NCBI RefSeq assembly: GCF_030272615.1
Contig: NC_081410.1
Span: 261,134,437-261,198,436 of the forward strand
Reading direction: 5' to 3'
DNA length: 64,000 nucleotides
DNA from: Cryptomeria japonica
Lineage: Eukaryota > Streptophyta > Pinopsida > Cupressales > Cupressaceae
Under the pieces are notes generated by a model. It made no database searches. It saw only the letters and a program-made list of their open reading frames with translations, and was not told the DNA's origin. This document shows positions 1 through 11,322 of this stretch, piece after piece (the first letter of the stretch is position 1; each line of letters begins with the position of its first letter). Made by a program: the position numbers and the translations under genes.

Positions 1-2
1 TC

Positions 3-2876
3 TTAGCTAGCAGAATTAATTCTGTATCTGTTGCAGCAGTAAATGCTGCTTACCGGATGATCAAGGAGGATGCATCATTTGACCTATGCACAAGTATGCA
101 AAGACAACTCCTATTGAATCTAAAGTCGATCAAATAGGATAATGCACCGAGGTTCAAGTTTGGACAACTATTGGTTGGGTTGTTCTTTTACTTTCAAGGA
201 TACTTCCCAGGAGTGGGAGACATTCAGTGGTCGACAGACCAATCAGTTACCAAACAAATAAAGGAAAGTTTGCAAGCAGTGGGAATCGATTATCCTGAAG
301 TTCTGAACAAGTATTTTGATGAGTTCAAACAAAAAATGAGCCAAAGAATGAGAATATCAGGTGACATCTTCAAGAAATATGAAGACGATATCTATTTCAC
401 CATCAAGGTGGATCAATGCATAAAGGAGGCCCTTGAGCCTAGAGTGGAAGAAGTGGATCCAATGGGCTATGAGGTGATGTATGATATGCTGGAAGGGTAT
501 GCCTCTACCCTTATTGCCTCACCACTTGATCCTAAGGCAAAGAGAACCGACACCTACCTAGAGAGGATAACACCAATTGAGGAACCACCAACAAAGAAAG
601 GAAAAGAGCCTTCAGTGAAGAAGGGAAAAGAAGTGCCATCCGCATCTGCATTGTTTACAACAGCAAGTCCAAAAGTGACCAAACGGTCACCGGCCAAGAA
701 GAAACTGGAAGCGACACCAGCTAAAGTCTTCGAGAGGAAAAGGAAGACAAAAAGCAATACACCGGACTCAGAGGTAACTATATCTGAGGAGCAGCCCAAG
801 AAGGTGAGACAGACAAGAAAGATGACAAAGAATGAACCGACATCATCTGCACTAGTAAATATAGATATCTCTTCCTCTAAACCTTTGACACATTGTCAAA
901 GAACAATAAAGAATATTAGGAGAAAATTGCTACATGATTTAATTGAGTATTTTGATGACTTTAATGATGATGAAAAGGAAGCGGTTGAAAAGGAAATAAT
1001 TCAGTATTTATGTGTTAATGACCGATCGCCTTCATAAATTAGATCTGAAACACCAGATTCTTTGTATAAGTGCTTAGACAATAAATGATGCATTGCCATA
1101 GAGTAGGAACAGGAAATGAGAGAAAATTTTTTTGCTAAACATTTTCCTGATGTATCAAATTGGGAACTGTTCAATGTAATGAACAAATACAAAGGTCTTT
1201 TCTTCATGAGAAGAAGAAGAAGACTCCTATTAATGGAAGGGAAGGGTAAAGAAGTGCTCAAGGATACACACACCCATGCTCTAGAAGCTCTGAAGATGCA
1301 TCGAGTAGCTGAAGCCAACCGACAAGCTTAGAAAGAACCGGTTATATCCAAACTAGACAAAGTAGTTGATGATGAAGGAAATCCAGTTGATGAACCGGTC
1401 GAAACTATTGATGTCGATGCCTCAGATGTAGAAGATGTTACTCAGGAAACACCAACTGAGGCAACAGGACAGGAGCAACAGGCTAAACAGGTTGATAAGC
1501 AAGCTGAGGATAGACAAGAAGCGACAAAGGAATAGGCATAGCAGAGGAAAAAGGATGAAGAAGAGAAGAAGAAGAAGGATGAAGAAGAGAAGAAGAAGAA
1601 GAAAGATGAAGAAGAGAAGAAGAAAAAGGATGAAGAAGAGAAGAAGAAAAAGGATGAAGAAGAGAAGAAGAAGAAATATGAAGAGAAGAAGAAGAAGAAG
1701 GACAAAGAAGAGAAAAATAAACAAGAAGATGCAAGTAAGAAGAAAGAGGAAGAGGATGAGAAGAAGAGAAAGGAAGAGGAGAAGCGAAAGGAAGCAGAAA
1801 AGAAAAAGGCAGATGAAGATAAGGTAGAGGAGAAGAGGAAGGAAGCTAAGAAAAAGAAGAAGGAAGAGGAAGACAAGGAACAGGGAAGAATAAGGAAGCA
1901 CATAAAAAGAAGAAGGAAGAAGAAGAAAAGGAAGAGGAGAAGAGGAGAGAAGCAGAGAAGAAAAAGGCTGAAGAGGATAAGGAAAGAGAAGCGGCAAAGA
2001 GCACCCAGATGGAGAGTCCAAAGGCAACTGGTATACAAGCTAAACTGGCTGACCTCACTAGTCCTATCGACCTCCAGTCTGCAAGTGAAACGGAGCTGAT
2101 GCAGAGCATCAAAGTTGCCCAAGAACGGCTTGAAAACATTCGGAGGAAGAAGGAGCAAGATGTAATTCAAGAGGCTATGGACACTCTTACCGGTTTGATA
2201 CCCGGTACTAACCTTTTGTGCACTGAATCATCACTGTCCAAACTAAAGCTCCTATGCATAGTAGTGGATGATCAGGTGCAGAGCCTAGAAGAGGCAACAG
2301 AGGCAAATGTCAAGAAGGAGCATCAAAAAGTTCTTAATGTAGCTCTAGTGAAGAAGTTGAATGAGCTCCGGTCTGAGTTGAAAAAAGAACAAAAGGATAT
2401 AAGGGATGCTCTGGATGAATGGAATCTACTACTCAGCAAGATCTACCAACCACATCTATTCTATGATGATGTGCTAGCTCAGAAGCAAAAGCTTCAAATG
2501 GACTTATAGTCCTACATGAGCACATTCAAGCCACCTTATGATTCCTTTACAACTTATAGGCAAACCGTTCACCGGTTTCACATCCAGTCAGCAAAAATGG
2601 AGCAAAAGATTAGCACCCGGTCTAGAGATTTGCAGGAGCTACAACTGGTTCTACTCCCACGTCTGCAAATTCTTCAGAATTGCTATCTAAATCTAGATAC
2701 CTTAACAGTGGCACAGGAGATGAGAACAATTGATGCCATGGAAGAACAGGTCTCCCAGATGTAGACAGAGAAAGAAGTAGCCACCTCCCTACTTGAGTCC
2801 TGGTCTTTATCGATGAAACAATTCTTGCAGGACTTTAAATCTATATTTGACAAGTATTATTCCTTATTGTCATAAA
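3..2876 (+). pseudogene. Decayed ORF: helical domain, K/E-rich linker, coiled coil (unrecognised retroelement protein)
   Basis: One reading frame can be followed for about 2.9 kb. It is in frame 3 from position 3 to about 1885, then shifted into the frame of 2009-2876 by an indel near 1885. In-frame stops are TAG at 135, 1104, 1329, 1533, 1539, 2507 and 2762, TAA at 1035 and TGA at 1086; each is one C-to-T change from CAG, CAA or CGA. The N-terminal 150 or so codons form a hydrophobic/aromatic helical domain (motifs FKFGQLLVGLFFYFQ and DIQWST). A basic linker with KKGKE repeats follows, then a long DEEEKKKK tract, then a heptad-like coiled coil (around 2040-2760). I do not recognise the family from memory. 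The architecture matches the proteins at 25700-28880 and 37708-39399. It may be a gag-like or captured host-derived protein. Confidence 0.55.
1551..1995 (+). repeat. Purine-only GAA/AAG low-complexity tract coding for Asp/Glu/Lys repeats
   Basis: Nearly pure A/G on the plus strand for about 440 bp, built from imperfect 24-27 bp units of the form gatgaagaagagaagaag. In the frame of the surrounding ORF it encodes DEEEKKKK repeats, typical of a charged single-helix linker. Replication slippage here probably caused the frameshift near 1885. The apparent Ser/Phe/Leu-rich minus-strand frames over this tract are shadows. Confidence 0.8.
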
Positions 2877-3162
2877 CTTTTATTATTTAATATCAAATGA
2901 AAATAGGGTTGTTCAGTTGAACTTTGTCATTGTTGGCAAGGGGAGAGAAGAATTCTATTTGAGAGAAGTATTTGGTAATCAAAATTTTGATATATGCTCT
3001 AAATATCTCAATGTTTATGCTCTATATGCAAAATTATTATACATTGTATTGCCAAAGGGATAGTGTATATGCTTAGCGGGAGCAATTTTGCTAATGGCAT
3101 GATTTTGTTGTAAAACACTTAAATGTCAAAATTTTATTTTCCTAAGTGTTGCCATCAAAGCT

Positions 3163-3174
3163 AAAGGGGGAGAT
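3163..3174 (+). other. Polypurine tract
   Basis: A purine run (aaagggggaga) lies directly before the TGTTGG of the LTR. This is the expected position and composition for the plus-strand primer of an LTR retrotransposon. Confidence 0.75.
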
Positions 3175-4294
3175 TGTTGGCATTTTTGATGTTTATGTTG
3201 TGATTGTCATTGATGGACACACACTTGCATTGAGATCCCCTTTATATGTACGAGTTAGAGCACAACCGGTATTTGTTCCAACCGGAATGTTGTATTATAG
3301 TCTTTAGACTATTGGTGTTTTGCAGAATGTGTTTCCCAGTCTGAAGCGACATGTTGACCCCAAGTGGTTCATGGATCCCAAGCGGTACGAGGAATTAAAG
3401 TGGCATAACACATTTTTACCAGTCTTCATTTTTGACAAACTGACAACGGGTATATTGTATGAACCGGTAATACTTTGTGATGAGTTACCATCCACTGATT
3501 GTTTGACGGTGCTGACACTTTAACGGTGCTTTTTGTGTTGTGTTACCAAGTATGTCTAGGTTCATTGAACCTAGGAAATTGTAATGTAATCCTATTGGAC
3601 CGACATGAAACCAGATTCCTTTATAAGGACATCATGTCTAGGGTTTTATGTTGTTGATGTGGCTGTAGCGAAAGTTTATGTTGTTGCTAGGGTTTAAGGT
3701 GGTTGAGGAGTTGGAGAGAATATGAATGTGTAGAAGACTGAAGTAATGCTGGAATGCATTAGGAACGAGCTATCAAGGATCTAACCAAGCAGTCTGTGCT
3801 ATTAGCTAGATCAAACACTTGTTGATTACTCACATCTTTGACAAGTCTGTAGCCCTTAACCGGGTAGGCCCAAAAGCCTTTTGTAAATCCTCTAACAAGG
3901 TGGTTCACATCTCTGGATCTAAAATCCTCTAGCAAGGTAGTTTTTAATCAGAATTATCTCCTAACAGAGATTGAGATTCCTAACAGGATCTATTCTGGTA
4001 AAGAACATTGTAAGACCTTAACCGGTCTAACCTTAACCGGTCGGGTTCCTATTCTGCAGATAGTTACTTGTGAGTTCCATCTCACCATGGTTTTCCCATT
4101 TAGGTTTCCATGTCAAAATCTCTTGTGTTATGGTGTTTTTGCTTCTGTGGGTGAATGCATTATTAGCTATTTGGTTTGCATGTGTGTTAACTGGTTTGTC
4201 TGCTAAATTGTTTTACTGGTTTACTATTAGTCTTGCAAAGTGTTGAAGTGCATAGATTTTTGGCATACTAATTCACCCCCCCTCTTAGTATTCA
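3175..4294 (+). repeat. 3' LTR (about 1.1 kb)
   Basis: It begins TGTTGGCATTTTTGATG immediately after the polypurine tract. Near the right end is a cytosine-rich motif (attcaccccccctcttag, 4270-4288) of the kind often found at the end of plant Copia-like LTRs; the same motif recurs near the end of the LTR at 59450-60761. I did not find a target duplication, so the right edge is accurate only to about 20 bp. Confidence 0.65.
3619..3628 (+). promoter_or_regulatory. TATA-like box inside the LTR
   Basis: The sequence ctttataagg lies about 445 bp into the LTR, a plausible U3 promoter position. The call rests on the motif only. Confidence 0.35.
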
Positions 4295-5893
4295 TCAAAA
4301 TTCTTCTGATAAGGATGCCAAAACGCAAGACAAAAGCACTAAAGCACAACTTGTGTGTGAAAATTATAAGAAAATCACAAAAACAAAAGTTTGACTCCAA
4401 ATTAGAAGGTTGCATGTTCGATTCACGTCGGGTTCACCAAATGATGCAAGCTAAAAGGGGCACAAGGCACAAAAGACACAGTTCAAACATTAGCAGATTA
4501 GTCACAACCAAAAAAAAATACAAATGAACCTAAAAACCTTAACATGCACATCAAGAGAGATATAAAACACAAAATAAGAAGCATACATAAATGAAAAAGG
4601 GAAAGAAAACCCCCCCAAGATGCTCCCCAAAATGCTCATAGATGTTCCTCCCTTGCTCCTCTCCTCTCCAAGTCCCACATGAGTGTAGCTCTCAGCTTTT
4701 TGCACTATTCATGGATGCCATATGAAGATTCAAGATGGTTGTGAAAATGAAAACAAATGCTTATGCAAGTGTGAATGATTTACTATGAGAAAGCACCTAA
4801 TTAGTCTATGTAAATATTAGTATAATAACAATGCAAATGCTTCTAAATGCTCTTTTTAAAATGACTATAAGTTTGATGCACGAAGACTTCTGATCTTGAA
4901 AATGAAGAATAAGAGCTCTATTTATAGGGGAAATAGGGCAATGGATGGTCAAGATTGAGTAATCTTAACAAGGGCCAGGATTGATGAGTTTATGATCCAT
5001 GTGATGGCTTTCAACCCAATCCCATGATGACAAATGTAAACATGAGATGGTTTGAGAGGAGAGGGAAGAAGCATTAAGTGCTTGAGATGACATGAAGGTT
5101 ACCTTGGGAGGGTTTGGTTAGGCTTGAGTTAGTGAATAAATCTTTTATCCAATGAGTAATGCCTTTATCCAATGGGTAAACTCTTTTGCAAGAGTTAGTG
5201 GGGATAACCATGGTCAAAGCAATGAATGCTTGAAGAGACCCATGAGTTAAATGAGGGTTGAGTTAGAGGGAAAGCCTCTAACCATGTGGGTGAGTTGAGT
5301 GTAACCATTAATGGTTATGTAAGAGCCATAAATGATTTGAAAGACTTGGGGGGTTAACTTGCTGGAGAATAAAAGCCTTTAATGCATTTCAAAGACTTTG
5401 GAGGCTTTGAGAAGCGACTTCTCTTTGCTTAGGAATGTGACAATAATTAGGGAGGGGGATAAGGCTAATTTGGAATGGATTAGAAGAATCTAGAAGGGGT
5501 TTAGGAGGCAAGTGGGTTTGGTGGGTGAGAGAAAATAGGATTTTAATTAAAATAAAATTCATTTATTTCAACTAAAATTGTGCAACTTGCATTTGTAGGA
5601 GAATGTAATTGGGGGGGGGGGGGGAGTTTAGAGAGTTAAATAAATATTTATTAATTTATTTAAATGAGGAAAGAGGTTAAATTAAACAAATATGGTTTAT
5701 TCATTTAATTAATTATTAGAGTATGGTTTAATGAATTAATTTAAATAAATTGAATAATTTATTTAATTAATAGGAGAAGAGGTTCGAGATGAATTAATTA
5801 AATATTGATTTAATTAATTGTTGATTGATGGTTAAATAATCAAATAAATACTAAATATTCATTTAATTAAGTGGACAAATTTATGTGTCTACA
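4295..5893 (-). mobile_element. Minus-strand Ty3-type element: 5' LTR and start of leader
   Basis: On the minus strand the LTR starts TGTAGACACA (5893) and ends GCATCA (4442), 1,452 bp, with TG...CA ends. Directly after it come a 2-bp spacer and a tRNA-Trp-complementary primer site, so this is a 5' LTR and the internal region runs leftward. Only about 150 bp of leader (4295-4441) remain before the element at 1-4294. The LTR resembles 60886-62860: shared blocks include aaatgcttctaaatgct, the cttaacaagggc block, and a terminal AT-rich region with TTTAATTAAT repeats and the same TGTCTACA end. It holds a 14-bp G run at 5611-5624. Confidence 0.7.
4390..4439 (-). other. Primer-binding site with 50-nt identity to tRNA-Trp 3' half including CCA
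   Basis: Read on the plus strand, 4390-4436 matches the plant nuclear tRNA-Trp(CCA) sequence, as I remember it, from the anticodon arm through the T arm (gttcgattc) to the acceptor end, followed by CCA (4437-4439). The four differences I see are all C-to-T or G-to-A. The minus-strand LTR ends two bases further on. An ordinary plant primer site covers only about 18 nt, so this one is unusually long. A tRNA gene is excluded because CCA is written in the DNA, the 5' half is not recognisable and an LTR abuts it. Confidence 0.7.
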
Positions 5894-6112
5894 ATTATAT
5901 TTAAAGGGGAACAAAATCTATTAACCAACAGATTTTTGGCGACTCTACTAGGGAATGGAAAATATTAATACCTTCTTTCTCCAGATATTTATTAGTGCTT
6001 CCCTATAATGGAGGTTGGCAACTCTATTTAATTAAAGATCTCATAAAGATGGTTCGGTGCCAGACAAATACAAGGGATCAATTCAAATTCATTAGATGAC
6101 CCACACCAATAA

Positions 6113-7510
6113 TTGAAGAAATTTTGGCTGAAGATGATAAGATACTTCTTTATTTTTGAAAATCTTTCAAAGAAAGTATTTCTAATGTTGAAGAGAAAAG
6201 ATTACATCCATCTAAATATTACAAATTTACACTGCTGGCAAAGAGTTTGTGTCATAGATATTACTTTCTCAAAGACCTTGAACAAGAGATCCATAAGTTG
6301 CAGGTAATAGTAGAAAGATTAAGGTTGCTTAAAGAAGAGTTGGAAGGCAAAGATCAAGGTTCTTATAATTTTACTATTCTTGGTAGGCAAGATTCTATGC
6401 GAACATTGATTGAGCCTAGTAATTTATACCTTGAAAAAGAAGTAGTGAGAGACAACCATCATGTTGTCTTTATTCCAAATTGGTGTCTTAAGGGTTCAGA
6501 TAATAGATTTCTGTGTGGAGTTGTGGATGAAGATGACCACATCATTGAAGTTAAAAGAAATGAATCCTCTGGTGACCCCAATAGCATAGGAGAAGGTATG
6601 GATAACACTATAGCTACACCTTTCTTTTCTCCATAATTAGAAGCTTTCTCTTTTGACATTGATGAGGAAAAAGGGAATAATGTCCCTTTAAAAGAGTTTC
6701 TCGATTATAAGAAAGAAATGGAATCTTTCATCTTTAATGATAATTCAATATCATATAAGATTGGGAAAGATTTTGGACATTTAGAGATTGCCAAAGTAGA
6801 TACTTGTATAGTACAACCTGAATATCTAGCATTTAGATTTCCAAAAAAGGAAGGAGAAGAAAGAGAAATACAGGAAAAAGTTAATATATCCCTCCCATTT
6901 TGGAAACTCTTTTCATGAAGAAGGTGTTATACAGACTCAGAAGATTCTATCCCAATTTCCTGGTCTCCATAATGATATTTCAATTAATAAAAAGGAAGTT
7001 GGGAAACATGAGGTGATGGAACCTGATAAAGGTATAGATGGAATGCATTAACCCTTAGTGATGATTTTGTCTGCAAAAAAAGAGAAGAGGTCTCCCCTGT
7101 CCAATTTGATCCCATGGTTGTGGAGTGTAGTATTCTGAAACCACAACCAACTATTGCTTGTGTAGAGGTTGATTTATTGTGCATTTCAGAAAAAAGAAGG
7201 TTTGGGTTTAGATGATTCTTTTTTGTGTTCCGCTAAGACCCACGAAGTTACAATTGATGGTGAGCCAGGTTACTTTATGGAGGTTGTGCATGAAGCTAAA
7301 GAAGAAGTTGAAGGTAGTCCAAAAATTTATAATGAAGAATGGTTGTTCGGGCATGAATGTATAAACAAGAGGTCTTCGCGTCTTTCTAGTATGGGATTTA
7401 GCATTGGAGCAATTGCCAAGGGGTTGTTACTTTCTATCACATCCTATGGTGATAATTCATTTTTTTGTAAAGGCTCTTATTTCTCTCAACCAGTTAGTGA
7501 CTTCACATGA
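6113..7510 (+). pseudogene. Unrecognised decayed ORF inside the small LTR-type element
   Basis: Open segments at 6247-6636 and 6718-6918 share one frame; 7040-7200 and 7169-7510 continue in other frames. The predicted product is acidic, with a short leucine-rich helix at the start (around DLEQEIHKLQVIVERL), a segment CGVVDEDDHIIEV and a later basic segment KRSSRLSSMGFSIG. There is no zinc knuckle, no DSGA protease motif and no RT motif. The position just after a primer site is where gag would lie, so a very divergent gag is possible. I do not recognise it. Confidence 0.4.
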
Positions 7511-8283
7511 ATAAATCCAAAAGCACTTTGAGGTAGGGTCTTATGGCCGTGTATACATTTTAGATAGTTTTGGTGTACCTAGTTTAGTTTCTCCTTGCTT
7601 TGTTTTTGGCTTGTTCATTTTTGGTTTGTGCTCTTTCACCCCTCTACTTGTCTACAAAAAAAAAACCCTTTCCTCTTGTATTTTATGATTCTATTGCTCA
7701 ATGGGTTAGACATTGGTCCGTGTATGAAGTTGTAGATTCTCTATGTCCTTCTAGTCCTTGTACCCAGATAGAGCCAGTTGTTTCCCCCTGCTTCATTTTT
7801 CAAAATTGCCTATCCATATTAATAGAAAGTCCTTCCTTCCTTATCACTCTTTCCCTATCAAAGAAGTCTAGCATGTCAAAACTATGTTTGAAATTCTGGT
7901 ATTGCTTTCACCTGATATTGTGATAGAAAGAAAGGTTAATGTTTGTCAGGCGACGACCAATAAACCCCACAGTTCCCATTTCTTATCCATTCCCAATACC
8001 CGACGCTCCCTCATGGATGAATATCGAGGTATCAAAGGTTCTCAAGTTCTCTTTTTGTTAGTCTCTAAATCAGCCCACTACCAGACACAATTTTCAAAAA
8101 GTAAATCAAAAGAGATTTGTGAAGTACCATCATTAATGACAGATTAAATGGCTAAAGGCATACAAAGGTGGCAACGTGATTTGTAATTCTTGATATTATT
8201 ACTCTTCTGCAAATAGAATTAAATGCACCACCCTTGAAGACTGACTAAAGTAACACACACCATCATGAGCTCCCTTTGTCGAA

Positions 8284-8706
8284 ATGGTTTTACCTCATGA
8301 TAACCAACTGGTATTTGATAACCCAAATTTGAGTTGGCCAGAAAACCAACAAGGGAATATCATCCTAGAGCTGCATGCTCTTGAAACCAATTTTGCTAGA
8401 TATAGAAAAATGGTTACGAACAAAGTTTACGAGGATAGATAGCTACTAGAAGAAATCCTAGTGATTAGATTTCAAGACAACAAAGAAAATGGTGCTTAAA
8501 GGGAAAGGTGACATGATACAACCAAATGTTGAACACATGCAAGATGAAATTATTTTTGACTTGACCGACCTTTCTCGAGAGCTTATAGAAGATGAAGATG
8601 ATTTTTTTGCAGTCCTCTAGGTACTTATAAAAGAGGAGACGAAGGCAGAGATGATCGACAATTAGATTGTCGGTTGGAACTCGGTGCCTGAGGAAGAAGA
8701 ATTGTG
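8284..8706 (+). pseudogene. Short unrecognised acidic ORF remnant
   Basis: From ATG 8284 a reading frame runs about 140 codons with several stops, including TAG at the motif VYEDR*LLEE and others that look like CAG-to-TAG changes. It ends in a Glu-rich tail before the candidate 3' LTR. It could be the C-terminal part of the ORF at 6113-7510. No known domain is seen. Confidence 0.3.
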
Positions 8707-8885
8707 AAGTTGACAATTGTTTATAATATGAATTTAGTGTTAGTTCTGGTAATTTTTGTTTTTATCTGAAATCATGTTTAAAAAGGTCATTTTCAAGACC
8801 GTTACTTTGGAATGAACCATTTTCTTGAAAATGAAAAAGGGGTTTTAGATATAATAAGGGTAGATAGTAGATGAAGATGGGGGAA

Positions 8886-9423
8886 TGTTTTTGGAAAAGC
8901 AGACTTTGTATTGTTTTTTGAATGACAAGTAGATTATGCTGTTTGTCTCTAAATATGAAAATTTTGAAGCAGTTTATCGATATGATTAGACTTTGTTCTA
9001 CAGTAGATAAGTTTTGCATTCTTCTTATGTGGATGCTTCATGTTGAAGTTTTCATAGGATGAGTTATTTTAAGGTTTTTTTCCCCTAGTTCATTCATTGT
9101 TGTATAATGTTCATCTCTGCATGAGTACTGTATGACAATGGTTAGTTGATAATTATTTGGAGGGATTCTTTGATTATCTTTATGGTTGGTCACCTGACCT
9201 TTGGAACTTTTTGGAAAGTTTTGCCTTCCTGCTTTTTAGTTAAAAGTACACCCCAAAAAACCCCAAATTTATATCATAAGAGGGAGTTGTACCTCTAAAA
9301 TTTAGAGGAAAGTTGCAGAAAAACAAGCAACTTCTCCAATTGTTGATTAATGGTTTTTTCCCTAGTTCGAGGCTAGGAGTCATATTGTTATATTTAAAGG
9401 GGAACAAAATCTGTTAACCAACA
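8886..9423 (+). repeat. Candidate 3' LTR of the small element (538 bp)
   Basis: It starts TGTTTTTGG after the purine tract agatgaagatgggggaa and ends CCAACA, giving TG...CA ends. Its last 36 bases match 5895-5930. The start is inferred from the purine tract alone because the left LTR has only its last 37 bp in the window. Confidence 0.4.
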
Positions 9424-9426
9424 GGT

Positions 9427-9607
9427 AATAAACTGTAAATCATCTTTCCAAATATATCTAAGATTCACTTCCAATGTTAAACTAATGACTTTAATTTCTT
9501 GAAGCATCATGATATCAATATTCCTATGCTGGTTGAACAACCTTTTGACTACATATTTTCTGATAGGGGATTGAAATCCTTGTCCAAGATATAAGTTTCA
9601 AATCCAT
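9427..9607 (-). pseudogene. LINE ORF2 fragment: start of APE-type endonuclease
   Basis: The minus strand reads KLISW, then QSPIRKYVVKRLF and NIDIMMLQEIK. These match the first two motifs of plant LINE endonucleases (SWNIRGLNSP and the catalytic Glu in LQEIK). The expected ATG is TTG here. The sequence stops at 9427, where the next element begins. Only about 60 codons remain, so the copy cannot be functional. Confidence 0.6.
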
Positions 9608-9639
9608 GGATAACCTTTAAGCAATTAAATTCTTGGTAT

Positions 9640-10202
9640 ATTTGAAGCTATCAAAACACTTAGGGAGCTCTTTCTTTTTATCTACCTTCTTGGGGAGGGA
9701 GACTATTATCCTTTGGGCCTTCCCCTTTTTTGTCTGAATTTAGTGAACAAACCATTCCCCATAGGTACCAATATTTCATAATTTTTTGCTTTCTCCTTTG
9801 AGTTTTGGCTAGGGTTATGGTCTTCTTTAGCAAATGAATTTAGGTTCTTGTTTCCAAGTCTGAATCCAATAGATGATCATCTGTAATATCCTCATAGAGG
9901 TTTATTCTGGAATGATCATATGGTACTATGGAAAGCTTGTGGGTCTCTTTAGTAACATATTTCTAATAGTATGATCCACAATAATAATATCAAATATGCA
10001 CTATCCTTGTCAAATTCATCATTTTAGCTATCCAAGTTCGGAGAATCTCTCTCACAACCTTGAGGGAAAGTGTTAGGTCAATCATCATCGGGGAGAGATG
10101 CATTTCTCATAATTGTCTCATCCTAAGTTTCCTCACTTTGTGCCTCTGCAAGAATGATATACGAGTTAGAAAGCTTGGGGAAACCAACACTCTTTTTGTG
10201 GG
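9640..10202 (-). pseudogene. LINE ORF1, C-terminal tail
   Basis: The minus strand carries a frame containing KSVGFPKLSNSYIILAE and QSEET, with TAG stops where CAG is expected. It continues the ORF1 fragment at 17898 across the LTR-element insertion. Its end meets the endonuclease start near 9610. No separate domain is seen; the tail is polar and acidic, as in other plant LINE ORF1 proteins. Confidence 0.45.
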
Positions 10203-11307
10203 TGTAATAGAGGAAATTTGATACCTCAAGGATGATGAATCCTAGAGAACAATTCCACGCTTTGATACCTCACTCAGACTAGCGCTAAGGTGATCTATGG
10301 GATAAAAACAATGAGTTGAACCAATAACTCACAATCTGGGGCTCTTAGAAGGTTTTTCCTAGCCTCTATCAAGAGGACGAGCGTGTAGATCTAGGACACC
10401 AACGTGACACACTATCATCCTATACAAATGAGGTACCAAAAATCATACAAAAAGTGGTAGAAGTAGGGACAATAGGATAAAAGCACAAAAAATGAGGAAA
10501 TTAAACTACTAAACATGGAATATGAAAGAACTAAAATAAAGTAAAACAGAAAGAGGTAAAAAGAAATCACAACCAGTCCACAATTGAAGCCTCTTGTAAA
10601 TAAGATATCTTTTCCACAATTATGAACCTGCACACAAATGAGAAAGGGAAAATGTTGGGGTTGTGTTTTGGAGTCTGCCTAAGTCAGACCCCCCATTTTG
10701 GCATTTCCACCTCCACAGACAACCCAAGTAAAAGCATGGGGAAATAAAATGATAAAGATAATGGAAATACAATGAAATATAGAAGAATGATAATAGTGAG
10801 ATGAATGGAAAAGAGAATAAGGAAACTCCCCTTTCTGAGATGATATGACAATAGCGCTGTGAGCTATTCGAAAAGTTGCAACAATGGTGGTGTTTGTAAG
10901 AGAAGTTATGAATGTTGTCCAAAGAGTTTGCCAAAACCTCCAACCTGCAAGAAGAGATCTTAAAATGCCAAAAGATCCTCAAAATGACTTCAAACAGGAT
11001 GATATAGGCCCTAGACGAAAAAATGACATCGGTGGGTGCATGCAGAGGCATTACGATTCCTTCGGGGTGCAGGCATAATGCTCAAATGACCACCTGCGAA
11101 CTATCAGATTCGTGGGATGCTAGCGCGCCACACAGAGAATTTACCAAGGATGATAGGTCTATGGAATTGCTAGGATTCTAGTCTGGAGTTGAAAAAGTGG
11201 TCTCAATGGGAAAAAGGACAAAAATGACGTTACCCGACCTTCGATGATGTGGAGGAAATCACCACTTGTTGCGTTGAATTGCATAAGGTGCGATTTTTGA
11301 TATTACA
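10203..11307 (-). repeat. 3' LTR of the minus-strand LTR element
   Basis: This copy pairs with 16803-17897 along its whole length; blocks such as gatgatgaatcct, caatgagttgaaccaataac and gcataaggtgcgatttttga are shared. On the minus strand it begins TGTAATATCAAAAATC right after the polypurine tract. GTGGG lies on its outer edge. Confidence 0.9.
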
Positions 11308-11322
11308 TTTCCCCCCCCACTT
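11308..11322 (-). other. Polypurine tract of the minus-strand LTR element
   Basis: The plus strand reads tttcccccccccac; the minus strand therefore has a G-rich purine tract ending in AAA directly before TGTAATATC. This is the expected plus-strand primer position. Confidence 0.75.

Larger units (their letters stand above)
1..4294 (+). mobile_element. 3' portion of an LTR retrotransposon, 5' end outside window
   Basis: The window opens inside an LTR element. It consists of a long decayed reading frame (3-2876), a non-coding tail, a polypurine tract and a 3' LTR starting TGTTGGCA at 3175. No reverse transcriptase, integrase or protease is visible in the part present; pol may lie to the left, so I cannot say whether the element is autonomous. 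The right end is approximate because I could not fix the LTR terminus to the base. On its right is the leader of a minus-strand Ty3-type element (4295-4441), so this element probably inserted into that leader. Confidence 0.65.
5894..9423 (+). mobile_element. Small, probably non-autonomous LTR-type element with unknown ORFs
   Basis: A 37-bp sequence (ttatatttaaaggggaacaa onward, ending ttaaccaaca) occurs at both ends, at 5895-5930 and 9388-9423, as expected for two LTR ends. After the first copy comes a primer-site-like sequence (tttttggcgactctactagg). A purine tract (agatgaagatgggggaa) precedes a candidate 3' LTR start at 8886. Its 5' LTR seems to have been cut by the Ty3-type LTR ending at 5893. 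No pol motifs are visible. The right edge abuts LINE endonuclease sequence, which suggests that it inserted into the LINE at 9424-19400. Confidence 0.45.

Noticed and set aside
1422-2170. Long minus-strand Ser/Phe/Leu-rich frames opposite the purine tract
   Set aside because: They are the complement of the Glu/Lys codon repeats and contain no domain; the plus-strand frame fits the flanking ORF.
4390-4439. A tRNA-Trp gene
   Set aside because: CCA is present in the DNA, the 5' part of the tRNA is not recognisable and an LTR end is two bases away, so it is a retroelement primer site.
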